Source: Oceanospirillum linum (GTDB lineage Bacteria; Pseudomonadota; Gammaproteobacteria; Pseudomonadales; Halomonadaceae). From it: a stretch of 64,000 nucleotides of DNA. The stretch spans positions 372,001 to 436,000 of the forward strand of contig NZ_FXTS01000003.1 of assembly GCF_900182785.1 (NCBI RefSeq). The letters are read 5' to 3'. Below, piece after piece: positions 62,396 through 64,000 of the stretch. The first letter of the stretch is position 1. The number at the start of each line of letters is the position of its first letter. The position numbers and the translations under genes are program-made. The notes below the pieces were generated by a model. That model was not told where the DNA came from. It did no database searches and saw only the letters and a program-made list of their open reading frames with translations.

Positions 62396-62985
62396 CACGC
62401 CCTGATTTAGCCATTATTCAAAACTGGATTCAGCCTAAGAGCCGGGTACTCGATCTTGGCTGCGGCAGTGGTGAACTGCTGGACTTTCTGCAGCAAAAAA
62501 AACAGGTTTACGGCTATGGTCTTGAGATTGATGACCAGAAGATCACCGAGTGTATCGCCAAAGGCGTTAACGTGATCGAGCAGAACCTTGATGCCGGTTT
62601 GAGCAACTTTAAAGACCAGAGCTACGATGTTGTGGTGATGACCCAAGCGCTACAGGCGATGAAACGCCCGGATCTGATGCTGGAAGAGATGTTGCGTGTC
62701 GGCAAGGAGTGTATCGTGACCTTTCCAAACTTCGCTTACTGGCGCTGCCGCTTCTATCTGGCGATAAAAGGAGAGATGCCGGTTTCCAAATCTCTGCCCC
62801 ACACCTGGTACAACACGCCTAATATCCATCTGTCGACCTTTCGGGATTTTGAACAGCTGTGCAAAAGCCGCAATCTGCAGATTATCGACCGGGCTGTCGG
62901 TAACAGCGAACATGAAAGTCATTGGGCAACCCAACTATGGCCAAACCTGTTCGGCGAAGTGGCGATCTATCGGGTAACACGCTGA
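62386..62985 (+). CDS. metW: Methionine biosynthesis protein MetW
   Basis: 199 residues, a methyltransferase-like fold: VLDLGCGSGELLDFLQQKKQVYGYGLEID is motif I. YDVVVMTQALQAMKRPDLMLEEMLRVGKECIVTFPNFAYWRCRFYL and LPHTWYNTPNIHLSTFRDFEQLC are characteristic of MetW. It works with MetX, likely as partner or activator. The 3' end, encoding FGEVAIYRVTR, has a diverged copy 95 bases downstream. Confidence 0.96.
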   Translation: MHLTRPDLAIIQNWIQPKSRVLDLGCGSGELLDFLQQKKQVYGYGLEIDDQKITECIAKGVNVIEQNLDAGLSNFKDQSYDVVVMTQALQAMKRPDLMLEEMLRVGKECIVTFPNFAYWRCRFYLAIKGEMPVSKSLPHTWYNTPNIHLSTFRDFEQLCKSRNLQIIDRAVGNSEHESHWATQLWPNLFGEVAIYRVTR

Positions 62986-63044
62986 TTCTGAATAATAAGT
63001 TGAACCTGAGAGCAGCCATAAGCTATGGGGCTCTCGAAGCCCGC

Positions 63045-63080
63045 TTTAGCGAAGTAGCGCTCTACCGCGTTACCCGTTAA
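63045..63080 (+). pseudogene. Vestigial duplicate of the metW 3' end
   Basis: Twelve codons reading FSEVALYRVTR-stop, against FGEVAIYRVTR-stop at the end of metW (62950-62985). 26 of 36 bases match. Most differences are silent third-position changes, and the stop is TAA instead of TGA. There is no start codon or upstream MetW sequence apart from a weak TATGG match, so this is a remnant. Confidence 0.8.
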
Positions 63081-63143
63081 CCGGAACCCTGCTGAAAAGC
63101 CGAAGTCAGACAGGCAAACCAACCGTTTCTCTGGAGTTTCAAT

Positions 63144-63608
63144 ATGCGCGTATTAACCATCAATCGTATGCTGCTCAGCCTTATGGCGGGGCTGGCTCTG
63201 ATGCTGAGCCTGGCAAGCCCGGCTCAGGCGGAACAGTTTGAACAGGTGGGCGACTACCAGATTCACTACAACGCTTTTACCACAGGTTTTCTTCAGCCTG
63301 AGGTGGCTCAGTCCTACGGTATCGTCCGCAGCCGCTATCAGGCGATGATCAATATCTCGGTCTTGAAAAAACAGGCTGATGGCAGCTACAAACCCGTGGA
63401 AGCACTGGTCACAGGTGATGTAGCCAATCTGGCGGGGCAAAGCGTTAATCTGGCGTTCCGTACTATCCGTGAACCCAACGCAATCTATCAGATCACCAGC
63501 TTTCGTTTTACAGAAGATGAACCCACTCGCTTTCGCCTGAAAGTGCGCTTTGATCCGAATATAGAACCCTATGACCTGAGTTTTATCCGCCGTTTTTACG
63601 GTGAGTAA
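63144..63608 (+). CDS. DUF4426 periplasmic protein
   Basis: 154 residues with a signal peptide (RMLLSLMAGLALMLSLASPAQA). The mature part (EQFEQVGDYQIHYNAFTTGFLQPEVAQSYGIVRSRYQAMINISVLK...FRTIREPNAIYQITSFRF) is the DUF4426 domain. Function unknown; its place between metW and rdgB is conserved in pseudomonads. Confidence 0.92.
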   Translation: MRVLTINRMLLSLMAGLALMLSLASPAQAEQFEQVGDYQIHYNAFTTGFLQPEVAQSYGIVRSRYQAMINISVLKKQADGSYKPVEALVTGDVANLAGQSVNLAFRTIREPNAIYQITSFRFTEDEPTRFRLKVRFDPNIEPYDLSFIRRFYGE

Positions 63609-63646
63609 AAACCTATTGCCGTCTCGAATATCAGACTCCCATAAAC

Positions 63647-63729
63647 GCTACCACGCAGAACGTGGGGGCGAGCAGAGAGTATGGTAAGCAAACAGAAAAC
63701 TCGTTCCCACGCTCCGCGTGGGAATGCAG
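63647..63729. repeat. Pair of REP-like palindromes in opposite orientation
   Basis: ACCACGCAGAACGTGGGGGC (63650-63669) and TCGTTCCCACGCTCCGCGTG (63701-63720) are each imperfect palindromes, and the second is roughly the reverse complement of the first, as in a BIME. The unit at 45155-45182 belongs to the same family. They lie between DUF4426 and rdgB. Confidence 0.75.
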
Positions 63730-63744
63730 AAGAGAACCTCTACT

Positions 63745-64000
63745 ATGAACCAGAAACTCGTCCTTGCCAGCGGTAACAAAGGCAAACTGAAAGAATTTGG
63801 CGAAGTCCTCGCCCCCCTGGGCTTCCAGGTAGTTCCTCAGTCGGAATATAGTGTTCCAGAAGTCGATGAAACCGGCCTGACTTTTATTGAGAACGCCTTG
63901 CTGAAGGCCCGGGAGGCCAGCCGTATCAGCGGCCAGCCAGCGATGGCGGATGATTCCGGTATTGAAGTAGACGCCCTGAACGGTGCTCCGGGAATCTATT
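63745..64000 (+). CDS. rdgB: RdgB/HAM1 non-canonical purine NTP pyrophosphatase (partial)
   Basis: The first 85 codons are in the window. LVLASGNKGKLKEFGEVLAPLGFQVV is the family start, followed by ETGLTFIENALLKAREASRISGQPAMADDSGIEVDALNGAPGIY with the catalytic acidic residues (E-N-A-x-x-K-A, ADDSG). It hydrolyses dITP/XTP to keep them out of DNA. The frame is open to the window end. Confidence 0.96.
   Translation, partial: MNQKLVLASGNKGKLKEFGEVLAPLGFQVVPQSEYSVPEVDETGLTFIENALLKAREASRISGQPAMADDSGIEVDALNGAPGIY

Overview
The window is a dense, mostly chromosomal-core segment of a gammaproteobacterium. Gene order resembles pseudomonads and marine Oceanospirillales: mutY-yggX, xseB-ispA-dxs, cytochrome c4/dsbA/engB, lysA-dapF-DUF484-xerC, hemCDXY, and pilT-yggS-proC-yggT-metX-metW-DUF4426-rdgB. 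A sodium-type PomAB flagellar stator and a TRAP transporter point to a marine or brackish relative of the Oceanospirillaceae. That placement is an inference from gene content; there is no rRNA gene in the window.

Layout. 1-1200: end of mutY, yggX and a duplicated tRNA-Phe/Gln/Thr cassette. 1.4-3.3 kb: pomAB on the minus strand. 3.6-9.2 kb: xseB-ispA-dxs (isoprenoid precursors), ribA, hemE and a small coiled-coil membrane protein. 9.3-13.7 kb: an AhpD-like protein, a PagL-like lipid A deacylase, an O-acetylhomoserine sulfhydrylase and radA. 13.8-20.2 kb: a cyanide-insensitive (CIO-type) bd oxidase operon with two tiny membrane-protein genes, behind a sigma-54 promoter and facing a histidine kinase plus a sigma-54 activator. 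20.2-24.2 kb: an outer-membrane barrel, an ABC importer and an alkyltransferase-like protein. 24.5-34.7 kb: serA, an LPP20-like lipoprotein, a methyltransferase, a two-domain acyltransferase of OlsF type, fabI, a Cache/degenerate GGDEF protein, a lipid A acyltransferase and ettA.

34.8-37.1 kb is accessory. Two convergent DUF2971-family genes lie there, one fused to a dual-specificity phosphatase and broken by a single in-frame amber codon. TRAP permease genes without a binding-protein gene, then dsbA, cytochrome c4 and engB follow to 41.8 kb. 41.9-48.1 kb is the HAD-xerC-DUF484-dapF-lysA-lptM-argH block on the minus strand. Between argH and hemC lies a two-gene Septu-like (PtuA/PtuB) anti-phage module. 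hemC-hemD-hemX-hemY follow.

Downstream of hemY is a tandem pair of nearly identical ~140-nt intergenic transcription units. Each has a Fur-box-like, sigma-70 promoter and a rho-independent terminator. They look like a duplicated, iron-controlled small RNA analogous in design to PrrF1/PrrF2. Next come a DEAD-box helicase interrupted by a +1 shift in an A8 run, then pilT, yggS, proC, yggT, metX (with a structured leader), metW, DUF4426 and the start of rdgB. A diverged duplicate of the metW 3' end follows metW, and REP-like palindromes occur at 45.2 and 63.7 kb.

The most notable systems are the tandem Fur-type sRNAs, the sigma-54-controlled oxidase locus with its micro-ORFs, the Septu module, the phosphatase-DUF2971 gene and the metX leader.
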